A stretch of 64,000 nucleotides of DNA from Saccharospirillum sp. (GTDB lineage: Bacteria; Pseudomonadota; Gammaproteobacteria; Pseudomonadales; Natronospirillaceae), in assembly GCA_018402545.1 (NCBI GenBank), contig JAGYIL010000002.1:124001-188000 (forward strand), read 5' to 3'. The notes below the pieces were generated by a model. The model saw only the letters and a program-made list of their open reading frames with translations. It was not told where the DNA came from and ran no database searches. Position 1 is the first letter of the stretch. Each line of letters begins with the position of its first letter. Position numbers and translations under genes: made by a program. Shown one piece after another: positions 56,870-64,000 of this stretch.

Positions 56870-58495
56870 GTGTTTAAACGACTGAAACTCAAGACCCGAA
56901 TGATTCTGGTGCTGGGTCTGGTCAGTGCCATTCAAACCGGCATCATCGGCGGCTTTGCCTGGTACTACCTGAGCGCCTCGCTGGATGAACAGATTGGTCA
57001 GCGCGCCCTGAACGTGGCCAAAACCATTGCCGCCACACCGGATATTATTCGCGGCGTGCAGATGCGTGATGTCGAGTCGCTGAACCAGCTCAGTCAGAAA
57101 CTGGCCAACACCAACGATGCACTGTTCATCGTGATCGGGGATCACAACAGCATTCGGCTGGCGCACCCGAACCCGGAACGGCTGGGCCATTCCATGGCGG
57201 ACGACGATGGTGACGACGGCTCCATTGCGTTGATCGACGGCCAGGGCTATGTCAACAAGGCGCTTGGCAGCCTGGGGCTTTCGATGCGTGGCAAAGCGCC
57301 CATTTACGATATGGTCGGCGAGGAGATCATCGGCATTGTCTCGGTCGGTTATTCGCTGGACCAGGTGCGCTCCACCATTGCCCGTTACAACCTGGTGCTG
57401 TATCTGGTCATGGCGCTCATGCTGGTGGGCAGTGTGGCGGTGGCCATTATTATTGCCGGGCGGTTCAAACGCGCGATCTTTGGCCTGGAACCGGAGCAGA
57501 TTGCCCGGCTGTTCGAAGAGCGGGACGCGACGCTTCAGTCGGTGCGCGAAGGCATCATCGCGGTGAACCGGGAAGGTATTATCACCACCATTAACCGCAC
57601 CGCGGTCGATAGCCTGGGGCTTGAATCGGATAAACCCCTGGCCGGTCGGCCCATTGCCGAAGTGCTGCCCGACAGCGGTTTAATGGCCGCGCTGGAACGC
57701 GGCGAGCCGGAGTTCGACCAGGAAATCTGGCTGCAGGGCCGGCACATGATCGTCAACCGGCTGCCGGTGAAACAGGGCGCCAACATTATTGGGGTGGTGT
57801 CGAGTTTCCGGCTGCGCGACGAGCTCGACCAGATCAGCCGCCAGCTTACACGCATTCAGCAATACGCGGATACGCTGCGCAGCCAGACGCACGAATACTC
57901 GAACAAGCTGCACACCATTGCCGGTCTGATTCAAATTGGCGCCACCGAACAGGCCATGGCGTTAATCGGCAGTGAAGTGCACGACCACCAAACACTGATT
58001 CACCTGTTGCTCGATGCCGTGCCCGACCCGGTATTGGCCGGCTGCATTCTCGGCAAGTACAACCGCGCCCGGGAGATGGGCCAGACCCTGGTGATCGACC
58101 CGGACAGCCACATGGCCGACGTGCCCGCCCAGTTGCCAAGAGACCAGCTGGTCAGCGTGCTCGGCAACCTGATCGATAACGCGCTCGAAGCCACGCGCCG
58201 GCACCGTGGCGAAGGCGGCCAGGTGCAACTGAGCATGACCGACCTCGGGCTGGACCTGATTTTTGAAGTGGAAGACCAGGGCCCGGGCATCAGCGCGGAA
58301 GAGGAAGCACGGATGTTTGAAAAAGGCGTCACCAGCAAAACCGACAGTGGCCATGGCTTCGGCCTGTACCTGGTACGTCAGTTTGTTGAACGCTGGGGCG
58401 GGTCGGTCACGGTCGAAAACCTGGCTGCTGGCGGCAGCCGGTTTACACTGTATTTGCCCAAGCAACCCCTTAACCCGGTGGGGGCCGCGCAATGA
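56870..58495 (+). CDS. Sensor histidine kinase, CitA/DcuS type
   Basis: A 541-residue kinase. Two membrane helices (about 12-32 and 174-196) bracket a periplasmic PAS-like sensor domain; a cytoplasmic PAS (about 215-310) precedes the dimerisation helix L-R-S-Q-T-H-E-Y-S-N-K-L-H with phospho-acceptor H341, and the ATPase has N-L-I-D-N-A-L-E-A, D-Q-G-P-G-I and G-H-G-F-G-L-Y-L. CitA/DcuS kinases sense extracellular citrate or C4-dicarboxylates. Its place opposite tctCBA points to control of that transporter. Confidence 0.93.
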   Translation: MFKRLKLKTRMILVLGLVSAIQTGIIGGFAWYYLSASLDEQIGQRALNVAKTIAATPDIIRGVQMRDVESLNQLSQKLANTNDALFIVIGDHNSIRLAHPNPERLGHSMADDDGDDGSIALIDGQGYVNKALGSLGLSMRGKAPIYDMVGEEIIGIVSVGYSLDQVRSTIARYNLVLYLVMALMLVGSVAVAIIIAGRFKRAIFGLEPEQIARLFEERDATLQSVREGIIAVNREGIITTINRTAVDSLGLESDKPLAGRPIAEVLPDSGLMAALERGEPEFDQEIWLQGRHMIVNRLPVKQGANIIGVVSSFRLRDELDQISRQLTRIQQYADTLRSQTHEYSNKLHTIAGLIQIGATEQAMALIGSEVHDHQTLIHLLLDAVPDPVLAGCILGKYNRAREMGQTLVIDPDSHMADVPAQLPRDQLVSVLGNLIDNALEATRRHRGEGGQVQLSMTDLGLDLIFEVEDQGPGISAEEEARMFEKGVTSKTDSGHGFGLYLVRQFVERWGGSVTVENLAAGGSRFTLYLPKQPLNPVGAAQ

Positions 58496-59178
58496 GAACA
58501 CTCCGACTGTTAATTGCCGAAGACGACCGTCAGGTGGCCGAAATTCAACGCCGCTTTATCGAACGCATGGATTCGATTGAACTGGTCGGCATTGCGCACA
58601 CCCTGGCAGATGCCCGCGACCAGATCGATGTGCTCACGCCCGACCTCGTCTTGCTCGATGTTCACTTCCCGGATGGCAATGGCCTGGAGCTGCTGCGCGA
58701 ACTGCGCGCCGGCAACAGCCACACCGATATTATTCTGATCACCGCCGCGCGCGAGGTAAACACGGTGCGCAGCGCACTGCACGGCGGTGTGTTCGACTAC
58801 ATTCTGAAGCCCCTGGTGTACGAACGCCTGGAAGAGGCCCTGAACCATTTTCGCGCCCATCTGGATACGCTCGATAGCCTGCACAATGTGGCGCAAAAGG
58901 AAGTTGATTTATTGTTGCCCAGAGGCCACGCGGAAACCCCGGTCGATGAACCGGTGCGGTTACCCAAGGGCATCGATGCGCTAACGCTCGACAAGATTCG
59001 CCACGTGGTGGAAACCGGCGACTGGAGTGCCGATGCCGTTGGCCAGCGCATCGGGGCATCGCGCACCACGGCAAGGCGTTACCTGGAGTTCATGGTCAGC
59101 ACCGGGGAATTGAGTGCCGAGGTGAATTACGGCACCGTGGGCAGGCCCGAGCGTCGTTACCGCCACCTGAACGGCTAA
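58492..59178 (+). CDS. Response regulator, CitB/DcuR type
   Basis: A 228-residue regulator. Receiver domain with D11-D12 and phosphorylatable D56 (L-V-L-L-D-V-H-F-P-D-G-N-G), switch T and K (I-T-A-A, I-L-K-P), then a helix-turn-helix (D-A-V-G-Q-R-I-G-A-S-R-T-T-A-R-R-Y-L-E-F) of the CitB type. Overlaps the kinase gene by four bases. Likely activates tctCBA in response to the substrate. Confidence 0.93.
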   Translation: MRTLRLLIAEDDRQVAEIQRRFIERMDSIELVGIAHTLADARDQIDVLTPDLVLLDVHFPDGNGLELLRELRAGNSHTDIILITAAREVNTVRSALHGGVFDYILKPLVYERLEEALNHFRAHLDTLDSLHNVAQKEVDLLLPRGHAETPVDEPVRLPKGIDALTLDKIRHVVETGDWSADAVGQRIGASRTTARRYLEFMVSTGELSAEVNYGTVGRPERRYRHLNG

Positions 59179-59247
59179 ACCGCAATTGAGCAACCCCGTT
59201 GCCGATGCCGTATACTGACGCGCACACCCTCATTTGAAGAGACCCCT

Positions 59248-59574
59248 GTGGACGGCAAATCCCTACTGATCCTGTTGTTTGTGATCATCGCCGGCGCCTG
59301 GATATGGCACCACCTCGGCCTGCGCCAGATTGCCCTGCACCATGCCCGCCGCGCGGCCAAAAAAGAAGGCGTACAAATGCTCGACGACGGCATTTACCTG
59401 CGCCGGATGCGCCTCGCCCGATCGACCGAGAGCATCGTCGCCTTTCAGCGCATGTATCAGTTTGAATTCAGTACGGTGGGAGACCGGCGGTTTCTGGGCT
59501 GGGTGATTTTACGCGGGCGGCGGCTGGAATCGGTACATTGGCAGCCGTACGTTGAAGACAAAATTATCCACTAG
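59248..59574 (+). CDS. DUF3301 membrane-anchored protein
   Basis: A 108-residue protein: one N-terminal membrane helix (about 4-22), then C-free soluble part with Q-M-L-D-D-G-I-Y-L-R-R-M-R-L, Y-Q-F-E-F-S-T-V-G-D-x-R-F-x-G-W-V, G-R-R-L-E-S-V-H-W-Q-P-Y, the typical DUF3301 sequence. Function unknown. GTG start with GAAGAGA upstream. Confidence 0.88.
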   Translation: MDGKSLLILLFVIIAGAWIWHHLGLRQIALHHARRAAKKEGVQMLDDGIYLRRMRLARSTESIVAFQRMYQFEFSTVGDRRFLGWVILRGRRLESVHWQPYVEDKIIH

Positions 59575-59627
59575 CCACGTCAGGATTGGTGGCTAATTTG
59601 GCTGTGTCGTCAGAACCCGCGGAGGAT

Positions 59628-59722
59628 GGCAGGGATACTCCTGCGGGGGCGCCGTGAATACATCCGTGTAGGCTTAACTTCGGCATCCATGCCTCAGATA
59701 CCCCCGCATGAGTATCCCTGCC
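59628..59722. repeat. 95-bp element with 22-bp terminal inverted repeats
   Basis: 59628-59649 and 59701-59722 are inverted copies differing at one base. The inside (GCCGTGAATACATCCGTGTA ... CGGCATCCATGCC) resembles intergenic palindromic repeats common in gammaproteobacteria. No coding capacity; lies between convergent genes. Confidence 0.8.
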
Positions 59723-59764
59723 ACCCGCCGCTAATCCATAACGCCCTTCAAAATCCAATAACTA

Positions 59765-61069
59765 CTACAACATACTGAGCGACAGGCTCTGCAGGTCGAC
59801 ACCTTCGGCACCGTCCGGCAACACCTTGGAGATGCGCAGCGGCACCTGGTCTTCTTCGGGGGTCAGTTTGGCCAGATCGATGCGTGGGCCGAGTAGGTAG
59901 CCGGTGTCGTTGGGAATCAGAATTTGCACTACAGGTAAGAGGCGCTGGCCCATGCGGGCCTGAAGTACAACGGCAATGGAGTCGTCGGTCATGCGCACTA
60001 GAGTGCCCGGGGTGACCCAGCCCATAAATTGAATAAAAGCTTCAACCACCGTGCCTTCGAATTGGGTTTCACGTTGCTGCCAGAGAATGCTCAGGGCTTC
60101 GTGGTGAGAACGGGCGGCATCGTAAACGCGGTGCGAAGTGATGGCATCGTAGGCATCGACCACTGCAATCAGGGCGGCCATGGCGCTGTATTCGCCGGCC
60201 TTCTTTCCGTTCGGGTAGCCGTGGCCATCCGGCCGTTCATGATGGTCGAGCACGGCAGTTGCTACTTCAGCAGGTACATCTTTATCGGTTCTAAGCAGGT
60301 CGTAACCCAGTTGTGAATGGCGTTTCAGATGGTCGAATTCTTCTGGCGTGAGTCGGCCGGGCTTGTTCAGAATATCGTGATCGACCCGCATTTTACCCAG
60401 GTCGTGCAGCAAGCCGGCAAGGCCTGCGTGTTCGACGTCTTTGTCGTCCCATTCAAGAGCACGGGCCAGGCCCATCGATAAAATAGCGACGTTGATGCAA
60501 TGCTGGGCGGTGTAATTGTCTTGCTGTTTGATGCGCGTCAGCCAAACCAGCGCCGAGAGATTTTTATCGAGCGTGGTGGCCAGGGCCGAGACGGCACTTT
60601 TCGCGGCCGTAAGATCGAGTGGCCCGCCCCGGGTAATGGTATGAATTAACCGGCGTGCTTGCTGATCGAGCCCGACGTAGCCGCGCAGGGCCGCTTTCAT
60701 GGCTGGCTGGGTGACCCGGGTATGTCGTAACCGGTTGATCGGGTGTTTGGCATTACTGGCGGCGGCCGATACATTCAGCGACGCTGTCAGCGGTTTGCCC
60801 GGGCTGATCGACGGCGGGCGCCGCGGCGCCAGCACCTTGCGCAGGCTGCGGTTCAGGTCGACCACTACCCAGGCGCAGTGGCGTTCGAACCAGGCTTTGT
60901 TCTCGGGAGATTCAATCATCACGCCCTGCATCAGAAAGGGCGATTCACTCCAGTCGCGATCCATACGCGCCACAAAATGCCCGACCATCAATTCGGCCGG
61001 GTGTATCCTCGCCTGATGTTCCCACAAGGGCTCGGTTTCCTGTGTCATGGGGCGTGACGGCTCTTTCAT
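59765..61069 (-). CDS. HD-GYP domain c-di-GMP phosphodiesterase
   Basis: A 434-residue protein. N-terminal DUF3391-like region (about 18-120), then an HD-GYP domain: L-A-G-L-L-H-D-L-G-K-M-R-V (HD) and H-H-E-R-P-D-G-H-G-Y-P-N-G (GYP), with D-A-Y-D-A-I-T-S-H-R-V-Y later. Expected to hydrolyse c-di-GMP to pGpG/GMP. No membrane segment. Confidence 0.93.
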   Translation of the reverse strand: MKEPSRPMTQETEPLWEHQARIHPAELMVGHFVARMDRDWSESPFLMQGVMIESPENKAWFERHCAWVVVDLNRSLRKVLAPRRPPSISPGKPLTASLNVSAAASNAKHPINRLRHTRVTQPAMKAALRGYVGLDQQARRLIHTITRGGPLDLTAAKSAVSALATTLDKNLSALVWLTRIKQQDNYTAQHCINVAILSMGLARALEWDDKDVEHAGLAGLLHDLGKMRVDHDILNKPGRLTPEEFDHLKRHSQLGYDLLRTDKDVPAEVATAVLDHHERPDGHGYPNGKKAGEYSAMAALIAVVDAYDAITSHRVYDAARSHHEALSILWQQRETQFEGTVVEAFIQFMGWVTPGTLVRMTDDSIAVVLQARMGQRLLPVVQILIPNDTGYLLGPRIDLAKLTPEEDQVPLRISKVLPDGAEGVDLQSLSLSML

Positions 61070-61698
61070 GAACAGCCAGGCTCGTCACCGTTCCCAACGG
61101 AAAACGCACGGGTTAACACTGCGCACATAGTGTTCGGATTCTCCATTGAACAAGTATTGCTCCATTCCAGCCCGCTCAGGTTCACTTGCCATACACCGTG
61201 TTCGAGCCGTACAGACCTCCCTGCTTTCCGGTTAAACGAAACCTGAAAACGGTTACAACAATAGCAGTGATTGCCCTGAAAATCAGTCCACGTATGTAAC
61301 CCGGCGTTCTCGTGTGACGCCTTGCCAGTCAACAATCCGACTAAAGTAGCAGTGTTTTGTGCCAAAAAAACCTCGACAACCGGGCGTCACTCACCGACAG
61401 TCAGATTATGGCCAGCCCGGTCCCGATCACCGGTCGCAACCGGCTTCACGCAAGCCGGGTTGGACTGATCACATCGCGACCGGGTTGGCCGCCCACCTCA
61501 CCCGCCTTCCAGTTACCCCTGATTTTTCACCCAAAATGCGATTAACAGGCAAAAAACCGGTAAAAAGCGCGACGTTCGGCGTATTCAATGCCCCCGCAAT
61601 GCGCTAAAGTCTTGCACCAGCCAAGGGCTCGGTGAGCCTCAGCTTCAATGACCCAGCGTCATTCATCACCTTTACCGATAACCAATCAGGATGCATTC
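61070..61698. other. Long gap upstream of the HU gene
   Basis: About 630 bases. Open frames on both strands (for example 61066-61365 minus with several cysteines) show no known motif or good start. I see nothing definite except the HU ribosome binding site. Confidence 0.4.
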
Positions 61699-62031
61699 AT
61701 GGTTAAAAAAGCCACTGCCATCAAAGAACGTTACACCAAGACTCAAATCGTCACCGAGATTGCCGAAAACACAGAACTGACCAAAAAAGACGTCCAGGCT
61801 GTGCTCGACGAACTGTCGGATCTGATGGAGCGTCACCTGAAAAAACGCGCATGCGGCGAATTCGTATTGCCCGGCCTGATGAAAATTCAGTCAGTCAAAA
61901 AACCGGCCCGCAAGGCACGCCCGGGTGTGAACCCTTTCACCGGTGAAGAAATCATGATCGCTGCCAAGCCAGCCAGCACTGCGGTAAAAGTGCGTCCGCT
62001 GAAAAAGCTGAAAGACATGACCAACGCCTAA
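61699..62031 (+). CDS. HU/IHF-family DNA-binding protein
   Basis: A 110-residue protein of HU type: Y-T-K-T-Q-I-V-T-E-I-A-E-N-T-E-L-T-K-K-D-V-Q-A-V-L-D-E-L helices, G-E-F-V-L-P-G-L-M-K-I, and A-R-P-G-V-N-P-F-T-G-E-E-I at the DNA-intercalating arm with P in R-P-G-V-N-P. Longer N- and C-terminal lysine-rich ends than standard 90-residue HU, as in a common variant. ATG at 61699 has AGGA ahead; followed by a strong terminator. Confidence 0.93.
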   Translation: MVKKATAIKERYTKTQIVTEIAENTELTKKDVQAVLDELSDLMERHLKKRACGEFVLPGLMKIQSVKKPARKARPGVNPFTGEEIMIAAKPASTAVKVRPLKKLKDMTNA

Positions 62032-62059
62032 GGCGATGTTTGCGCCAAGGCTTTGACTC

Positions 62060-62085
62060 AACGCCCGGTTAGCCGGGCGTTTTTG
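62060..62085 (+). terminator. Rho-independent terminator of the HU gene
   Basis: ACGCCCGG-TTA-GCCGGGCGT followed by TTTTT, 30 bases after the stop. Confidence 0.92.
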
Positions 62086-62224
62086 TGTCTGTCTGCGACC
62101 ATTGGGCAGGCTCTTTACAGGTTGTTATTGCATCAAATCGCAGTTAGGTGCATGGTTTCCCCATGCAGGCATTTATGCTGTTTTTGCCTGGGAACAATAA
62201 AAATACAACCCATGGATCACGCCT

Positions 62225-62770
62225 ATGAACCTCTGGTGGTTAATCACCTCTAGCGTGCATTGCAGTTACGACGAGCTCAAGCGCCGTCAATGTGTCGCAC
62301 TGGGATGGGCCGAAATCGGCTCCCTGGAAAAATATCTGAAAGACAAACCCGGCTGGGAACGTCAGTTCAAAACCCTGGTGCAGGTGCGGGGCAATCTTGC
62401 TTACGCACGTGACAAACGCTGGACCGAAACCGCCAGTTCGCTCAGTGGCGTACCAACGTTACTGTGGTCGCTGCTGCAAATGCGCGCCGGTGATTTTGTC
62501 GTGGTTATGGAGTCGGGCAACCAGTTAACGCTGGGCCGGCTGGAAGTGCGGGGCATTACTCAGATCACTGAAGATGGCATGACCAGCTACAGCTTCGAAG
62601 AGGGCGTACACCATGCGCACCAGATCAGCAAAGGCCTGACCTGGGTCGACTGGGACCGGGCGCATCTCGGCGAACTGGAGATGCCCAAACAGTCTTTCTT
62701 CTCCCTGCTGCAGGACAACGAGCAGCTCGAAACCGTCAAGCTTGCCTGGGAACAGCGGCAAAAAAGCTAA
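62225..62770 (+). CDS. Small protein with EVE/PUA-like features
   Basis: A 181-residue protein. L-K-R-R-Q-C-V-A-L-G-W-A-E-I-G-S-L-E-K-Y (about 18-37) resembles the V-A-(L/I)-G-W-x-E-I-G-D-L motif in the N-terminal modules of Mrr/McrB-type restriction proteins, which belong to the PUA/EVE group that reads modified bases. M-R-A-G-D-F-V-V-V-M-E-S-G would be the next strand pair. No nuclease or ATPase domain is attached. A tentative call. GGATCACGCCT precedes the ATG. Confidence 0.6.
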   Translation: MNLWWLITSSVHCSYDELKRRQCVALGWAEIGSLEKYLKDKPGWERQFKTLVQVRGNLAYARDKRWTETASSLSGVPTLLWSLLQMRAGDFVVVMESGNQLTLGRLEVRGITQITEDGMTSYSFEEGVHHAHQISKGLTWVDWDRAHLGELEMPKQSFFSLLQDNEQLETVKLAWEQRQKS

Positions 62771-62772
62771 GG

Positions 62773-62811
62773 GCTGCCCCACCCTCCGTTATCACGGAAT
62801 GGCAGGGCAGC
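62773..62811. terminator. Bidirectional hairpin between convergent genes
   Basis: GCTGCCC/GGGCAGC outer and TCCGT/ACGGA inner pairs form an interrupted stem in the 50-base gap. Confidence 0.6.
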
Positions 62812-62820
62812 GCTTGCTGG

Positions 62821-64000
62821 TCAGTCCGGAATGGAGAGCACCGAGGCATCGAATTCGATGCGGTCTGCGGCTGCCGGGTCGGCTGCGATATCCGGCAGGT
62901 TTGCCGCAGTGATCGCAGGGGCACCGGCGCCACGGGGTGTGGTTCTAACCACCTGGCTCGGCGGCAACGCTGTGCCTTCATCGAGATGGGCGTACATCAG
63001 GTCCAGCGCTTCGAACAAATAATGATGCATCGGAATGTAGCGCTCATTAAAGCCCGCAAAGTCGTTCAGAATGTCCAGATGCTGGGCGTTTAGTACCTCA
63101 TAGTAATGCAACTTGCTGGCATCGCCTTCGACCGTCTGGTTCAACGCGTAGTAGGGCCGTGAGGTGTGATTGATCGGCAATATCTGATCATTGCGCGGGG
63201 TGACAAATACCGCTGGCTTACCCTGCAGGTTACCGCTTGCCCGTATCGCTTCAATACCTGCCTGAACCCGCTCCGATTGCGCCAACGCCTCGCCCGTCAA
63301 CTCATCGCCAGTCTCCGGATCAACCCCGGTTGCCAGCCCGCGCAGGCACAGGAAGCCGTCGAGTGCGTAGTCCTGCAAGCTGCTGCTGGGCGAGGTCGCT
63401 GCTTTGATCAGGGTGGGCACGCCATCGGCATCGTTGTAAATGACATCGACACCGCCGGTGGGAGGAATGCCATTGCTGCTGGAGAACAACGCATGCTCTG
63501 CCGCTTCAGATAAGACACCCGATACATTGGTGGTGGTTGCGCCGAAACTGAAACCGCACAGGTTATCTACAACGCTGAACTGACCGTAGGCATTGGCATA
63601 AGTCACCGCAATGCCTTGCGGCACATTGATGCCGTAGTTAGTCGGTTGCACCAGGTTCTGTTCAGCCTGAATGGCAAACTCATCGTTAAGGATCGACAGC
63701 GCATGCTCGGCCCGGGCATCCACATCGGCACCGTTAACCAACCCCTTGGCGGCAAGCGCCGAGCAGGTGTTTTCGTTGATATCAAAGTCGTTGAAGAAAG
63801 CGTTCAGTGGCGCCGTGTCGCGAATACTCGGAGCCAGGTTGGCACAACCCTGATACATCGCCAGCGCGGTGGTGTAATCGAGCAGGCTGCGGCTGTGACC
63901 GGTAATGGCGGTCGCACTGCCCTGCTGAATACTGAAACTGTCGCTCGCCACCGGGTTTACGTTCGGCTCCGAGACGGCAATCCCGTCGATCAAGCCCTCG
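62821..64000 (-). CDS. 3-hydroxybutyrate-oligomer hydrolase, C-terminal part
   Basis: An open frame of more than 390 codons that runs off the right end of the window, so the N-terminus is missing. The C-terminal section (H-L-D-I-L-N-D-F-A-G-F-N-E-R-Y-I-P-M-H-H-Y-L-F-E-A-L and P-P-S-Q-V-V-R-T-x-P-R-G) matches the 3HB-oligomer hydrolase family (PF10605), periplasmic or extracellular enzymes that cut oligomers released from PHB into 3-hydroxybutyrate. The H-L-D-I-L block may hold the catalytic His. The nucleophile serine should lie outside the window. Confidence 0.78.
   Translation of the reverse strand, partial: EGLIDGIAVSEPNVNPVASDSFSIQQGSATAITGHSRSLLDYTTALAMYQGCANLAPSIRDTAPLNAFFNDFDINENTCSALAAKGLVNGADVDARAEHALSILNDEFAIQAEQNLVQPTNYGINVPQGIAVTYANAYGQFSVVDNLCGFSFGATTTNVSGVLSEAAEHALFSSSNGIPPTGGVDVIYNDADGVPTLIKAATSPSSSLQDYALDGFLCLRGLATGVDPETGDELTGEALAQSERVQAGIEAIRASGNLQGKPAVFVTPRNDQILPINHTSRPYYALNQTVEGDASKLHYYEVLNAQHLDILNDFAGFNERYIPMHHYLFEALDLMYAHLDEGTALPPSQVVRTTPRGAGAPAITAANLPDIAADPAAADRIEFDASVLSIPD

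Noticed and set aside
61066-61365. Minus-strand 99-codon frame with cysteines
   Set aside because: No recognisable motif, no ribosome binding site, lies in a region where several frames are open by chance.
1-64000. tRNA, rRNA or prophage genes
   Set aside because: None recognised on either strand; no tRNA-like attachment site next to the integron.

Overview
The window reads as chromosomal DNA of a heterotrophic, probably marine or halophilic gammaproteobacterium. The basis is protein style: a tctCBA tricarboxylate transporter with a CitA/CitB-type two-component system, bfd, cho, HU, PPK2, an HD-GYP protein, an MSHA-like pilin and a 3-hydroxybutyrate-oligomer hydrolase. I cannot assign a genus. 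No rRNA, tRNA, CRISPR array or prophage module was recognised.

Layout. 0-12.5 kb is a loose mosaic: a YkgJ-like cysteine-cluster protein, a solute-binding protein, an MSHA-like pilin, a DCC thiol oxidoreductase, a GNAT enzyme, two large lipoproteins (one with seven FG-GAP repeats), a fructosamine-kinase-like gene, a VOC protein, an NTF2-like protein and a RibD-C protein. It is littered with gene remnants and short repeats. 12.8-18.6 kb is a peptide/nickel-type ABC transporter operon on the minus strand (binding protein, two permeases, two ATPases) with an internal terminator after the binding-protein gene. 19-31 kb holds cho, a PAS-GGDEF diguanylate cyclase, an SspB-core protein, two tandem LtrA-family membrane proteins (the second apparently frameshifted), a DUF5996-GNAT fusion, pirin, a LysR regulator, two genes of cassette type, PPK2 and a flavin monooxygenase.

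32.6-50.7 kb is a chromosomal integron. The integrase gene intI (plus strand, 49.7-50.7 kb) has a canonical LexA box in front of it. A putative attI follows on its left, then about 17 kb of gene cassettes, nearly all on the minus strand and separated by 26 recognisable attC sites plus two orphan half-sites. Cassettes encode a TIR-domain protein, two proteins with a HEPN-type R-N-x-x-x-H motif, a Phd/RelE toxin-antitoxin pair at the distal end, GNAT, VOC, GrpB-like, antibiotic-biosynthesis-monooxygenase, NTF2 and TPR-like proteins, small membrane proteins and many unknowns. The array has been modified by an IS30-family element and by a REP-associated transposase (RAYT) gene. Short elements with GACACCC...GGGTGTC ends, matching the flanks of the RAYT gene, recur across the window and sit exactly where genes are truncated (an aldo/keto reductase at 12.49 kb, a GFA gene at 33.44 kb) and where attC halves are orphaned (36.0/37.4 kb).

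51-64 kb is ordinary core-like DNA: a PfkB sugar kinase, a hemolysin-III/PAQR protein, bfd with a possible Fur box, tctCBA and its divergent sensor kinase/response regulator, a DUF3301 protein, an HD-GYP phosphodiesterase, HU, a small PUA/EVE-like protein and an incomplete 3HB-oligomer hydrolase. Two short elements with nearly perfect 20-22 bp terminal inverted repeats lie between these genes (52.95 and 59.63 kb).

The strongest candidates for something new are the TIR and HEPN cassettes as possible anti-phage functions stored in an SOS-linked integron, and the RAYT/short-repeat family that marks deletion junctions in and around that integron. Functions are inferred from motifs read by eye; no database search was possible.
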